DNA of 64,000 nucleotides, from contig ML977057.1 of assembly GCA_010015675.1 (NCBI GenBank), forward strand, positions 24,017-88,016. The letters run 5' to 3'. The notes below the pieces were generated by a model that did no database searches, was not told the DNA's origin, and saw only the letters and a program-made list of their open reading frames with translations. The stretch is from Byssothecium circinans (lineage: Eukaryota; Ascomycota; Dothideomycetes; Pleosporales; Massarinaceae). Within the stretch, counting starts at the first letter, position 1; the number at the start of each line of letters is the position of its first letter. Below are positions 24,801 through 37,478 of this stretch, piece after piece. Both the position numbers and the translations under genes were made by a program.

Positions 24801-25752
24801 CATGTACGATGACAAGATACTAAACGCGAGACATACCGTAAACAGCATGCGCAGGCATATGATTTACATCTGAGGTGACATGCTGGGACATATGGGCAGA
24901 CTGGTAACTAGAATGTGAAGCATCCGCGTGAGAAACAGCCGAAGGCATCGTATATGCGCCGCTATACTCCATGGGACTGACTTGTCCCTGTTGATCCGAG
25001 AGCTGGCCATGGCTACTGTATCGGTACTGCGACGGCCTTCGTTCGTGAAACTGGGCGGAGAAATCCTCGTCTCGTGGAGATATGCTGGACTGAGGGACGT
25101 ATGCTCTTCCTTGCTGATAGTAGGATTGCTGTTGTGGCGTCTGAGGATATTGTGCAGGTGGGTATTGAGGTTGCTCCTGATAGCCAACATTCGCATCGTA
25201 ATGTCCTGGAAAGGTGGCGTGGACCGGTGAAGGATGTGGGAAGCGAGAGGTCGCGCTCGTGGGCGTAGGCAGTTGGTGGTGAGGGGATGCGAGAGGTTGC
25301 TGGTAGCCCGTTGTTGCACTGTAGGGTGGGGAGGCGCCCACGTAGACTTGCTGGGTGTTCAGATGGCTGGCGGAATGACCGTTGTCGGCGGCATACTCGA
25401 ATTGAGTCAATCGTCGAGGCTGAATCGATGGCACATTGTCGTCTTGGTGCTGGTTCGGCAGCTTGGAGCCCGGCAAGCTGGAGTTGTGGTACTGTAGCGT
25501 GCTCACCACGCCTGAGTGGTCAGGGAAGTTCCCTAGAGGCGGTTTGAAGATGACGCGCTGGTTGTAGCCTTCGCATTGACGTTTCGACTTGATGCAGTTT
25601 GCACAAGTTGGTCGTTCCTCGCCGCACTTTATCCTTCGCTTGCGACAGGTAAGGCATCCAGTCTTGGTTCGCTTCCTCATCTTTGAATTGGAAGCGGGGC
25701 CAGTGCCGGTTGGCGACATGTCGCCGCCATCGCCAGTCGGATCGGACTCCAT
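21894..25752 (-). CDS. large Zn2Cys6 fungal transcription factor
   Basis: Seven exons: 24837-25752, 24210-24585, 24148-24160 (13 bases), 23888-24095, 23736-23834, 23269-23689 and 21894-23220; 1,119 residues with exact phase throughout. The binuclear zinc cluster is at residues 33-60 (Cys33, 36, 43, 50, 53, 60; core TGCLTCRKRRIKC), followed by ANCIKSKRQCEGYNQRVIF. A long Gln/Pro/Tyr/Ser-rich region spans about 70-300. The C-terminal half looks like the fungal-specific factor domain (Fungal_trans_2 type): TYVLPLKALGHQGLLHAMLAMAS, then RRLSIATLATSLLLAFYE, WSTHLVGCAHLI, and APLGRFDALYGTHDHIILLLARI. A Gly/Pro-rich linker sits inside the last exon. Target genes cannot be read from sequence. Intron 1 (251 bases) is unusually long for this genome, so its boundaries are the least certain. 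Confidence 0.9.
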
Positions 25753-28700
25753 CTCTTCACGATGAGTGTGTCGAGACTGAGTGTCCAGGTCGTTCGAAGA
25801 GACGTAGCGCGGGTGTCAAATGATAAGAAGGTCGGAAACTGGGGCCCCTAGGTATCCACAGAGGTATAAGAGCAGTGGCTTAGGCGGACTGGCACTACCG
25901 GGTTGCGGAGACGGCGACCTTGGCTCAGCCTGAGAAGCGCGCTCTGCTCGTGAGTGGCTACTAAAATCCACAGAGGGGAAGGTGTCCACTAAGAGGTGAC
26001 GATCGGTCGTATATAGTCTGGCGGCGGGGCGTCAAACGGCAGCCGTCCGAATTGGCGGCAATTTGATGTGAAGAAAAGAGGGGATAAGATAGCTTGCAAG
26101 CGGACGTTGCAGCTAGTCATGTAGGAGAAGAAATGGGAGCTGCTTGAGGATGATAGTGCTCAGGCTATAGCAAGTCTGTGGTATGGATGTCGGGGTTAGT
26201 TATATGGACGGCGGGAGCACGCACCATGTGTGAAGGACGCCAGAAGACCAAAAAGGCGCTGGGAATGCTGCCCGTCGACGATCAGGCCGAAGCAGGCTGG
26301 CCGTAAAACGAACGGCACGCTCTCAAGGCCGCGTAGACAGCTGAGGTTGGTAAGAATTCTAGACAGATTGGGAAGACTATTTTGCTCTCCTACTCGCAGC
26401 GAGACAGGGGATGGATCACGACGTTCAATTGGAAGCTCGTGTGTGCAGCAGAGACTGATGGAGCAGGCAGAAGAAGCGTGCTCCCATAGGACGGGGTTAG
26501 TGCGAGATGGCAGTGAGATGCAGGTCAGTGGAACAGGGAGTGGGAACAGGGAGTGGGAGAGGCGTGCGCTTGGACGGACAGCGGCTCTGGGCGCCGGAAC
26601 AACACCAGATTTGATAGATTTGATGGCGTAGAGAAGTGAGGTCGAGGATGTGGATGCGGATGCGGATGCGGTTGTGGTCTGTGAGAGGAGGGAAGACGGC
26701 TGGGATGGCCAGGGCGTGCAGCGGGCAGATGAAGGGGCGTGCTCGACTTGCGACTGGGGTGCGGTGATGGTGATGAAGGCTGCGATGGCGTCGAGAGGGG
26801 CAGAGGGCTTAGAATAGTATCAATCCCCAGATGGTGCCTGTGACGTTGGTGTTGAGAGTCATGGGAGCGTGAAGGGGTTAGCACGGGATGGACAATGGAC
26901 GATGCCACGATGGACGGTCGCACTTGCCGGCACGGAACCAGGGAAGGGAAGGCGCTACCGGTGCCGAGGCCTCGTTCACTTCTTTTCAGTCTAGTCCATG
27001 TTGCTCCACCAGACTCTGCAAGCGCGATTCATCCTACACGCGCATACGGCACCAAACCGGGACCGCTGGCGCATGTACGGCGTCGTCCCCTTCACCCTCG
27101 ATGCCTGTCTCGTGACGACTACCACTCCATGAGGCTGTTCGGGAACCGCGGCGGAGGGGACACGCGCCGACCCCGACCCCGCGCCCGCTACCTGAGTTGG
27201 GTCTGCGTCTGCGTCTGGTTCTGGTGGGTCTGCTGGCCACCCACCTCTTCACTGAACCTGCACCCGCATGTGTATGCCCTCACCAATCTCGACCATGGCA
27301 CAGAGCGCGTTTGGCCCACCCGATCCCTCTTCAGCACCATTCTTCTGCTCCTCTGCATGCACGACGGGGTCGCTTGTACCAGTCGAGCTGAGCAACGGCG
27401 ACAGCGACGGCAGTAATACCTTCAGCACAGCACTCCAACACCTCAATTCGACCCAGTTCGACCTGCATCTGATAGCTTGGCTCCACCACCAATAAACCCC
27501 GTCCCGATGAGGAATGGCTCCATCGTCTGATGGCGGCGGCTGACGCTGCGCTGGCCAACAAGCTCAACCATCCCGCACCCAACCCATGTTCGACCCGACC
27601 GATCCCACCGCCTTGGGAATCCCTTTTTGCTTCCAGCTCTCCATTTGCATATTTGCCGCTGCCCTGGATGCCGCCCTCCGCCCAGAGTTGCGTCGCCGTG
27701 CAGTTGGCTGGCCAGCAGCAACTGATTCGAAATTGCTCCCCCCATGCCGAGTCGTTGCCACCGGTCAAGACCTTCCGTCGTCGACGGTCGACGCAGCCTA
27801 TGTAGTACTTGGTGTCATTCCTGTCATGACCTGCGCTAGCCACGCAGACCCGGTTGCTGGGGCCATCAGCCTCTGATAACTATGACACTCCCCAACCCAT
27901 AACAGCTCCGCCGTCGGCTCGCATATCTGTGCCTGCAGGCCTCACTGCGAGCCACGATGAATATGCCGACAGCATACGAGCTCCACGCTATTATTACCAA
28001 ATGTTGCAGACGGCGAGTACCAAACCTGCATCGACGGGAGTCCAAGCGACGGTGATCGCCCATGAATCCCTGGCCCCAAGTCCCCCTTTCATCACGTCCT
28101 ATACCCAAACCTTCCCTCCTCTACTCACCCCGGCAGGGCAGGGGCCGCATCCGTCCCCCTCTGCAGCTTTTACGAGCGCCACAGAACGCCAACAGCCTCA
28201 TCTTCGCCCCCATGCTCCCTGTCACCACGAGGCAGTGGCGATACGAGTCCCACTCAGACCACATCTGACTGCCTTTATCCTCTCAAAAGGGAGACATGGC
28301 AGGTGCGGTCCATGCGCCGCCAAGCGCCAATGCACACCGACTATACATTCACGCCCCACTCTCATGGTCCACACAGGTTGACTACCCCACGAGACTTTGA
28401 AATACGATCCCCTCTACCAGCCCCATCCAACGTCCGGGTTCGGCGGTGCAGGCTTTCATAGATGCACCGCTCGTATCGTAGTGAGACTCAAACGAGAACG
28501 ACTACTATCATGCGCGTTCTGGATGACCAAATTTCAGACTCACGCCTGAGCATCAATTCCAGTATTACGACCAAGTTCAGCCTCCAAACTTTGTTGAGCC
28601 GGTTCGGTCCGAACACGACTCTCACCGGACGGTGAGGAATCTGCTAGCTTTCCTATCGCCAAAGCAGCTCGGAGTTACGATCGGAAATCCGGAAAAATAT

Positions 28701-29619
28701 AAAAAATAAAAATTTAGAAAATTAACATAAAAAAGGAATTAAAATGTCAAGAAAATTGTACCTGAAATGACAAATTCTGATCCAAGTTTGAATGATTTAT
28801 GCACCGGTATCTGTAAAGTAGGTGCACGACGCAGCCCACAAACTTGGTCCGCTCAAAGTGCTCCAACAAGCCTAAGCCATCAAGCCTTAATTGAACGGTG
28901 GACGGCGACTACTGCTGCCAAAACTTGTACTTGGTTTCTTTTTGCAGCAAGATTAAGCGTGCATGATCTCTCGAGGTCCAGTGGTAAGCTACCAAAAGCG
29001 CCGTCCCGTCACTTGCTAACTATGTCAGGACAGCCTTAGCAGCCACCTCACATGCAGGCTAGACCTTATTGGCATCTATTGCGAAAAACAGACGTCCACA
29101 TTTCATGAACTTTGGAATCCCAATTCTTTTGACATTTGGATGAGGGGCTATGCCTCCTCTATCCATGTCCGAGTATGCTGATCATGTAAGATGCTAGCAC
29201 GGCTACTTCGCTTACCCCAGCAGTCCTCCCAATAATGTCTACTAGCTGGCTCTGCATCGGTCTTGTCTGCTTGTCACAAGAGATTGACACGAGCGTCGAT
29301 CGCAACTTCAAGTCTCCTCAATACTCAGTGCTCAGTGCTTAGTCCGAGGACTTGAGAATACCTCATCTTAACTCCGAGTAGGTAAACGGCCAATATCTTG
29401 GTCGGACGGGCTGTTCTTCTGGTCGATCAGCCATAGCTGGGTTCAAATCACAGCGTTGGCTGAATAGCCTTCACCGGCAGCATCGATCCGAATTAGGGCC
29501 CGTATCCCAACATAGCATCTTGCTCGGAAGCACGGCGAAGATGAGACCGCTGCAATGGTGTGTATCTTTAGCTGACACCCCAGTGATACGAACTGCATAC
29601 TGAGTATCGACATTTTGCC

Positions 29620-29796
29620 ATGGTGAATTGTAATCAATCCTACTGTCAACCCGCCAGCACCCGCAACACCATCGGTATCCACACTGCCACATGGCCCACA
29701 TACGCCTCGTAGCAATGAACACAAGGGATACACATCAGCTCCACTCTGTTGCCCTGTAAGCCGCAAGCAGATATGAGAAGCGTACCATGTATCTGA
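29620..29796 (-). pseudogene. possible KP4-like killer-toxin fragment
   Basis: An open stretch on the minus strand has a Cys-containing strand, then a segment with two Cys three residues apart (CGPCGSV) and, nine residues on, GGLTV. That order and approximate spacing recalls the C-terminal half of the KP4-like fold of fungal secreted toxins. No signal peptide, start codon or N-terminal half could be found upstream, and a stop precedes the open part, so if real it is a fragment. A chance resemblance is quite possible. Confidence 0.18.
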
Positions 29797-30865
29797 TTAA
29801 TTCTTCATCTTCTGCTGACATCCAATGGTGATCATCACGTCGTCATTTTAGCGCCCAAGAAGTGACAACGAAGCGCGCTGCGCCGCTTGCATTACAGATT
29901 AGAGCAACGATCATCGTTCTGCTTGCAGTATGTTGGTATGAACGGTCATTCAGCCTCGGAGCGAAACGACGCATTCCTCATCCTCACCGGTCGAACTGGA
30001 GCACCGTGCTTATCTCGTTTGCAAGCTTCACCACTTGCAGCATTTTCTCAAGTACAATGTTTCAGACGATACTACCAGCATGTTTTCTGAGCTCCCTGTG
30101 TTCGCCCTCCGTCGTTACGATGCGGCATCGCATAAACCCGGCGGACCGGACCGGTTTTCCAGCGTTCTAGTACACAAAAAGCAACTGAAAAGTAAGACTG
30201 AACAGTCACTCGGGACTGTATCAACGGAAGTACTCCGCTGAGGCTTGTCACGGTCCTAAGGGCTCCACCCCTGCATTCTGATCAAGCGCTGTGGCCGCGC
30301 AGGATCTGATTAAAGGTACTGCGAAGCTATCGGTGATCTGGTCCCGGCGGCACCGCCCAGACGCAAGGAATGGTAGGCACACACCTACAGAACAGATACC
30401 GACCGATCGTTACAATGGGGTGCTGTAAGATAATCATCCCCAGGTAACATTCTACAGTGGAAGGATCTAGCAGAGCCCGTCCACGTCGAACGAAGCCTGC
30501 ACGATAAGAAAGAATAATTCGACCACACTCTCACTCAACCTCTGTACAATCGACAACAGCTCTCACGTCTCTACTCGCCTCCCCGTCTTCAGTCATCGCG
30601 GCAAGAAACATGCCACCGATTGATGGTAACTCACGCGCCTTGTGCAATACAAGCGTGCGAGCTCCAGTCTTCACAGCGCTACACTTTGACCACCAGGCAA
30701 AGATGAAAGCAAAAGTTCCAGCTACCGGGTAGTTACCGGCCTTTCGACCCCGCCCCGATCTCAGATTAACGATCAGCCACCTCTTCGGGCTGAATAGATC
30801 CCACCGCCGACCTCTTCCTTACATTGCAACGGAACCCCAGACATCACGTGTCTCGTATACATCGA

Positions 30866-31207
30866 CTACGCACACTCACTACAAAAGAGAAGTGAGAAAA
30901 TTGGCCTCCGTCGTTTCCAATTCGGCCTCGGCTCTCTGCAGCACCCATCACTCAGCTCCACTGGCTGTGAGTATACAGGAGGCTTCGCACACGAGTTCCA
31001 AAACGCTGCATCGTCATCATCAGATTCCCCACAAATAGAACGTCCCGTCGTTACCAATCCACGCTTCTGTGCGCCGCCCGTCGTGGGATTACCTGTCCTT
31101 ATCTCAGACTTCGAACGCTCATGGATGCAAGGGTCACAACCGCAAACATGCGGCAATTCTTCGAAATACTGGTGCTTGGTAAGGGATAGTAGATAGTAGC
31201 TATACAT
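30866..31207 (-). CDS. hypothetical Cys-rich small protein (weak)
   Basis: 113-residue open frame starting with ATG (MYSYYLLSL) and holding nine cysteines, several in pairs or at short spacing (CGCDPC, CC, CSEC), plus an Asp run and a basic KRRR patch near the C-terminus. No signal peptide of normal length and no family recognised. It may be the 3' exon of a spliced gene or chance. I list it because composition looks more protein-like than surrounding frames. Confidence 0.22.
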   Translation of the reverse strand: MYSYYLLSLTKHQYFEELPHVCGCDPCIHERSKSEIRTGNPTTGGAQKRGLVTTGRSICGESDDDDAAFWNSCAKPPVYSQPVELSDGCCREPRPNWKRRRPIFSLLFCSECA

Positions 31208-31599
31208 CGAGTTCCCGCGGCGGCGGATGGGAAGATACAGGGAGTGCAGCTTTCAGGGAAAGGCGGATGTGAGCATGTTGGCTGAGCTTCACATCGGAGG
31301 GTCTGCAAAGAGGAAAGAGTGAAAGAGGGAAGAATTATCTGTAGAATATATACTATACGGAAGGGATGATTAGCGTCCTTCGAATGCCCAAATACACGTT
31401 CTACGGTGCTTGCTATTTGCAAATGATGAAGCACAAGCAAGTGCTTTTGATTAACGGCGAGAGGGAGTACTGTACATACATACAACACCGTTTTTTTTTT
31501 CACATGTACGATTAAGATTGATTAGCCGGCCTGAATCCAAATGATTGTTAACACCGCTGCTTCACTCTCCCGCTTCCTTGGGAACAAAGCTGCTAGAAC

Positions 31600-33700
31600 G
31601 CTATGTTGTGTTATGTAGAAGAAGGATAACGTTAATCCCAACCCAAAACTTCGGGAAAATATTATTTCCTAGTTCCACATTATCTAGGTAGCGAGGAACA
31701 TATTGCATACAGTATAACTATATAACAACTATTAATACGGCACCTAATGAATCAACAACTCTATCTATATTAGATGGCTAACGTTATACCAAAAAGAGTT
31801 AACCAACACGCTATATAACCCTATAGGTCTGAATAAAAGTTTCCTTAAAACCTCTATAGAAAAATTCTCCGCGTCCTTACTTAATGAAAAGCATACATGC
31901 CTAACCTTAGAAAGCCTAGGTCTTATTCTTATATATATATGTATGGTATATGGTATATCTATCCCTCCCCCCACATATCTATACCTAACTTTATCCAATA
32001 AAACCCCATGTACTAACTACGCCTTTTAACCCCATCACCATAACCATCATTTCTCGTTGAGAACAGGTAAGAAGAAGAAAGAAAGGATGGAAAATATTTC
32101 GGTAAACGTCACCTTATTAGATGCAGGATTAGCTTACCTGATATACTGCACATGCGTAGTGCACTCTACCTTACCTTGGGCCCGCGTACGTGATACAGCA
32201 CTAATCACGCCTACCTGATCGTCTCCCCCTTACTCCCCTTATTCACCCCCTCTCCTAAGCCAAACCAGCTACAACAGTTCTATTCCCTTCCTAAAATATA
32301 CTATACCCAAACATACCATCCTTACACAAGATCCAAATGTACTGTACAGCGTACACTTTTATACCTTGCCACCCCATTCCACCTCTAGAGTATAAGTATA
32401 AGCACAGTACCCTAAACCGCTCTAATACTCTAATACAAGCCTATAACTACAACTATAAAAAGAACCCTAATCCTAATACCAGTACAAAACAAATACACAA
32501 GAACGCCAACCATACCATGGTAGTTTTAGATAGACTATCAAACACTGCTAGAACTACTACCTACCACCTACTACCTACTACCCATTACCTTACCAACTAG
32601 CTAGCGTACTACACATTACTACACCTACCAACAAAGCAAACAAGGTAAACACAATCCCATAGCATAGCTATAATATTATATCAACCCGCTTTACGCTTTA
32701 CGCTTTACGCTTTACGCTTTACACATATAGTACCATACATACTACTGCCACTACAGAAACACCAGAATAAACAGGTAGTTAAAAGGTTACGCAATACGTA
32801 GCTAAACGGTTAAGAAACGGTTTCGCATTGCTTAGGTTATGGTTATGGTTATACTACTTCCAACACCCAAGCCCCCGCTTATGATACCAAAAGAATATCC
32901 ACGACTATTCGTTTCGAGAGTGTAGTAGGCGTAGGCGTAGGCTATAAGTATAATCAAGTAATCAAGGTATAACATTAAAAAAGGAATATATTATATACAA
33001 GGAGGGTAAGGGCATTAAAGTTAGGGATAGGATATGATAGGATAGGGAAGCTGCGATGATCGGTGATGATTGGTGATTAGCAGCTTACGTTCAGTTACCA
33101 GTTATATTAATTAAATACAATCATTTCCTTCTCCTGCGGTCGAAAACATGACTGACTCTTCCACTCCCAAACCGCAAAACCCAACACCTCCGCAGATCGC
33201 GTAACCTAACCTAACCTATACTTTCACTTTCACCATAAGCCGCAAGCCGCGACTCAATATCCACTATCCCCATGAACAACCAACCTCGAGTCTGATATGA
33301 TTCCTTCCCTTCCCTCCACTTCCCTTCCATCCCCTCTCTCTCCACTCTCACCGATCCACAGCCCGAAAAGTCAAGAAGATGAAAAGATAAAAAGTGGGGG
33401 CGGGGAAAGCTTATAGAGAGGGAAGAGGACAGCTAGCTCAATCGGTATCTATAAAAACCTACGAAGAAAAGCCACCTGCCTACCCGCCCGCCTGCCTACC
33501 CTTTCCTACCCCAGCCCAACCCAGCTCAATCAATCATCCACGCATATTATACCCATATCCATCCAAATACCCACCCCATCCTCCTTATTCCATATCATAC
33601 CATACCATGCAAATGCCCAGATCCCACATAAAACGCTCATGCTACTGTAGTCTGCTAACCTGCTAATACACGCCGAAAACAAAAAGCATACTTTCTACAT
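31600..33700. repeat. AT-rich, G-poor, simple-repeat block
   Basis: About 2 kb with frequent TA dinucleotides and no gene. Between roughly 32240 and 32640 the plus strand has very few G residues. Short tandems include (GCTTTAC)5, GGTTAT near 32835, GTAGGC near 32926 and CCTAA near 33203. This resembles small AT-rich intergenic blocks of fungi whose repeats have been mutated by RIP, but no parent element is recognisable. Confidence 0.6.
32688..32722. repeat. (GCTTTAC)5 tandem repeat
   Basis: Five perfect 7-base units inside the AT-rich block; noncoding. Confidence 0.97.
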
Positions 33701-33957
33701 CCACTTTCTTATATCTGCTCTCCGTTGTCTTTATGCGGTTGTACTGTAATGGGGGTGTTTAATTGAAGCGATGAAGACTGCGGATTGAGGATTGCGGGCC
33801 GTCGACCTTTGCCATTTGGGAACGAGAAAAGAGATGCTTGCTTGCTCGCAATAGTCGAAAATAATCGCCGCGGTCAACGTGTGAGAAGACGCACCAAACT
33901 TTTTGACACAGAACCGCACACCATCGCCCTTTCGACCGCCCATACCTCGCCCATCGA

Positions 33958-36900
33958 TTATCCCGCGAACCTAAACCGACTGGCCTCCAACCTACCCAGT
34001 CCCTCCCGTGGTGCCACATTTCTCCTCCGGTAACTCGTCGTGAAGTCCTGCAAAATCGTCCGGATCATCCTAATATCCTTGGACTGGATGCGCTGTCGGA
34101 TGTTGTTCAAAAACCTGTCGCTCTCCTGCGGCGTGATGCTTCCCTGCGGTAGCATGCCGACCGTCTGTTGGACCCACACGGCGACTTGCTCAGGCATTAG
34201 CTCGAATAGATCGAGGAGCGCGGCAGATGCGTCCGGGAAGCTGCCTTCAGGGAACGAGTACATCATGCCCGTCATGATGCGCTGGACGAGCTCGGCGCCA
34301 GTGGTGACGACAAGCTGCTTGACGCGGTCTTGGATCTGCTGGGGTACGTCGTGGCGCGTGCCGTCGAAGGAGGAGGATGGTGGGGAGTTGAGCCCGTAGC
34401 GAAGAAGGTCACGAAGGAAGTGTAGACTGGCGATGATGGGTTCCTCTTTGAGTAGCGTAAGCGATGAACATGCGGCGGAGATGATGGTCTCCATGAGCGG
34501 GGACATGATGGATTCGGACGGGAAGTAGAGAACCATATCTTGCCCAAGACGGAAGAAGTCTTCAATAAGGTCGGGCAAATCTTCTGGAGGAAGTTCGTTG
34601 AGTATCCGCAGGAAAGTCTTCGCTTGCTGCTCGAAGAACTGAAAGACGTCGTTGGAGAGACTCGCATCAATCTCCTCGACCCCGGCAGAAAATTCGCGGA
34701 CGATTGAAGCTGTTGCCCAGAGGAAGCAACCTTGCCGCGACGTCTCAAAGCCTTCGACGAGCTTGGACGCCATATCTCCTAGCAGCGGGCGCATAGCAGT
34801 TCTATAGGAGAGTACCATATATCGCCAGCATCGACACACTCGCTCCATGATCGGCACGCTCTTCGAAAAGTGTGTGATGATTTTCGCCAGCACAGGGAAG
34901 ACTTCCTGGCAGTACTTAACCCCTGGATGCTCCTGCCCTGGTGGTACTTGCGGTTTTACAAATTCGATGAAGGTGGTGATCAGGTTGATCTTATCCGCAA
35001 GAGCCTTTTGCTCCTGATCGGTTTTGACTTGAGGCGCTAGGGTCATCAGATACTGTAATATTGGATCACAGTACAGCTTCAGTGTCGGATACACTTGGTC
35101 CAGAGGCACCCTGGCAACCACAGAAGCTACACCGTCGGTAATATCTTCCTGACTCTGGACTGGGAGCGAGTTTAGGTACTTGGCGTAAAATTGTTGCAGA
35201 GGTCCAACGAAGCCGATAAGCAGGCTTGCGCAGTCATTACAAAAGAATTTGAATGAGAGCGCTGCTGCCCGGGTGACTTCCTTCGTCCCATGTTCGAAAG
35301 CGGCCATGATGTAATCCAGCTGAGGTTGTAGTGTCTCGGGATGCTGGGCTGTCCATTCGGTGTAGCGTCCTAGTGCCATTACAGCTTGGAACCGTACCTT
35401 GTGGTGATCCGGAATGGCCACGATCAACGGAATGAGCTGCGGCAGCATAAGGCTTTCTTCCGGTGGCACCATTCGCCCCATTGCTCGTATAGCAAATAGT
35501 GCAGCCTCAAGTTTCTGCCACTCCGGGACGTGATTCGGCGCAGCCTGTGATCCATATGTCTGTACCCAGCTTTGAATCAAGACGTACGGTTTCTGGAGGC
35601 ATTCTACAACCCCCATGACTTCGCACGAATCTTTCAAGACGTCGCCCATCTGGTGTCGGAACTCTCGGAACTTCTCCTCTTGCTCGCGATCGCCTTCGAA
35701 CAGATCTTTTTCGTTACCACTCTCCGGCTTCGGGTACTCGAGATGGGCGATCATGATGTCGACTAGCTTCGAATACACGTCTACGCATTGTGCGCGAGCC
35801 TGCGTGTACTTCTCCAAGGTGATATACTGCTTAAGATCATACCAGAACTTGAAGGTGAGTGAGATGGCGTCGCGCTCTTTATCCAAAGCCGCAGTTTCCA
35901 GCACAGCTTCGACGAGGTCTCTGAATTCGGTCGGGAGTCGTGCAATGAGGAGAACCCACGCTTCTCCGGCCTCTGCAAAAATCCGTGCAATGCCCCTGTA
36001 TTTGTCTGTGTCCTCTTCCTCAGCAGCCTCAGCGAGCAATGGTCGTAATGCCAGCACTTTGGGGTATAGCAACATGATGCTCTGCATCGTCTCGTCCACG
36101 TCGCGCGTCTCGGCAATGAGGTTGCATATGCACTCTACGGCGGCCTCGAATGCCTCTGGCGCAGAAAGAGCTTTGAAAACGACGTCGAAGAGTGGGGAGG
36201 TCAAGATGGTATCCAGTGATATCTCGCGCATCCACGAAGTGACGCAATTGAGTAGTTGTGGGTTTTGTGCGGCAGCGGCTATAGACGTTAGCAATGCACG
36301 CCAATCGGGTCGTGTGACTTACGCGATGACTGCGCATACTGGACAAGGAGGGCGAGGGCCTGTTGCGCATTCTCCTCGATCAACTCTGCCGTCCTCATTT
36401 GCAACTCGTGTTCCTGACAACCCAAGCATTAGACTATGACTTCCAATATCAAACCGCGATACCATAGGGAGGTGCCGGTAAGCTAGCGGGTGGTGATGAT
36501 TCGACCGAACGTACAGTGAGAGCGATTTTTCGTCCATGCGTGACTTCTTCGGGGAGAACGCGGAGAAAGTCCAGGACGCAGGGAAGTGTAGAAGGGTTTG
36601 AGCCTAGAGTCGACACAACGAGAGACAGCACATCCTTCCACTCTGTCATTTGGATGGCCAAATTCGCCAGACACACGCACAGCTGCAGCCTCGTAGGCTT
36701 GGGCCCGGCGTGGAAGGTGGCCAAGTTCCTCATTATCGACTCTCTCAAATTCGGTAGTTGCTCGCGGGGCAGCTGGTGGAGGTCGTATACGATCTGGAAG
36801 GGTCAGTCTAGCACTCGCCATGGTGAACAGGAGGTCCTACTTTGCCCTTGAGGGTTGTAGCTGCGAATAGCTTTGCCGCTGCGTCGACGTTGTTCGCCTC

Positions 36901-37115
36901 CAGCATGCCGACTGTGGTAGCCCACGCCGCTTGCTGCCCGCACTGTCAGTAACTATTCCTCATCTCTCCGCATTTGCACATACCGACTTCTGGAACTGCT
37001 CCAAATACTGGTGCGCCTGCTCTTTCCGTCCTCGATCCGCCCCCGACGACATGGTGCTGTGCGCGGCCAGTACATCCTGAGGCGCAAAGACCTGCTCACT
37101 ACCGTTAGCAGCCAT
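33958..37115 (-). CDS. mtr10: importin-beta family karyopherin, Mtr10/transportin-3 type
   Basis: Five exons, 36984-37115, 36841-36933, 36515-36793, 36323-36413 and 33958-36278, give 971 residues, essentially the length of yeast Mtr10. These karyopherins carry SR-type and mRNA-binding proteins into the nucleus under Ran control and also affect tRNA traffic. The N-terminus (QDVLAAHSTMSS, then KEQAHQYLEQFQKSQAAW) is the family's first HEAT pair; next LFAATTLKGKIVYDLHQLP and LRESIMRNLATFHAG match the importin-beta N-terminal and exportin-1-like regions. The rest is helical HEAT repeats, with no membrane or catalytic motifs. It shares a 363-base divergent promoter with SmE. Confidence 0.95.
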
Positions 37116-37478
37116 GTTGTGTGTCCGAACAGGCTGCGAGAGCGGGTGGCTAGAAGGGGGCGAGGGTGGGGTAATCTATCGAGCGCGCATGTACGGGTGA
37201 GGTGAGGGTGTGGAGATGCAGATGCTGGCGAGGGAAGCGTTGGCAGGCGTGGGCGTGGGTGTGGTTGTGTGGTTTGTTTGCGGAACAGGAACAAGAACCA
37301 GAAGTTACGTCGACGGCTAGACAGTCGCCTGTCCCGCACCTGCCAAGGCCCGCGCTAGCCACTGCCTGAGATTTTGTCGGAGCTTCCACCCCGTTGCGCC
37401 GTCTCCACCACGACGAGAGCTGCCCGAGATATCTCAACTATATAGTGAACAGCGACCTCTATTCGAATTCCCTGCACA
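37116..37478. promoter_or_regulatory. divergent promoter of mtr10 and SmE
   Basis: 363 bases between two divergently transcribed start codons, so both core promoters lie here. G/T-rich on the left and C-rich in the middle; no defined element recognised. Confidence 0.55.

Larger units (their letters stand above)
25753..33957. other. 8.2 kb gene-poor region
   Basis: The largest gap in the window. 25.8-28.4 kb has normal composition with many overlapping open frames on both strands but no recognisable domain; its right-hand start is the upstream region of the Zn2Cys6 gene. Around 28690-28750 there is an A-rich patch. 29.4-31.3 kb contains two weak coding candidates listed separately. From about 31.6 to 33.7 kb the DNA is AT-rich with many TA steps and short tandem repeats. 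Confidence 0.55.

Noticed and set aside
26230..28381. Cluster of overlapping open frames upstream of the Zn2Cys6 gene
   Set aside because: Frames on both strands overlap, lack domains, and are compositionally explained by G- or C-rich tracts.
29427..29447. GGTTCAAATC, a B-box-like tRNA promoter motif
   Set aside because: No matching A box and no cloverleaf could be folded from the sequence upstream or downstream.
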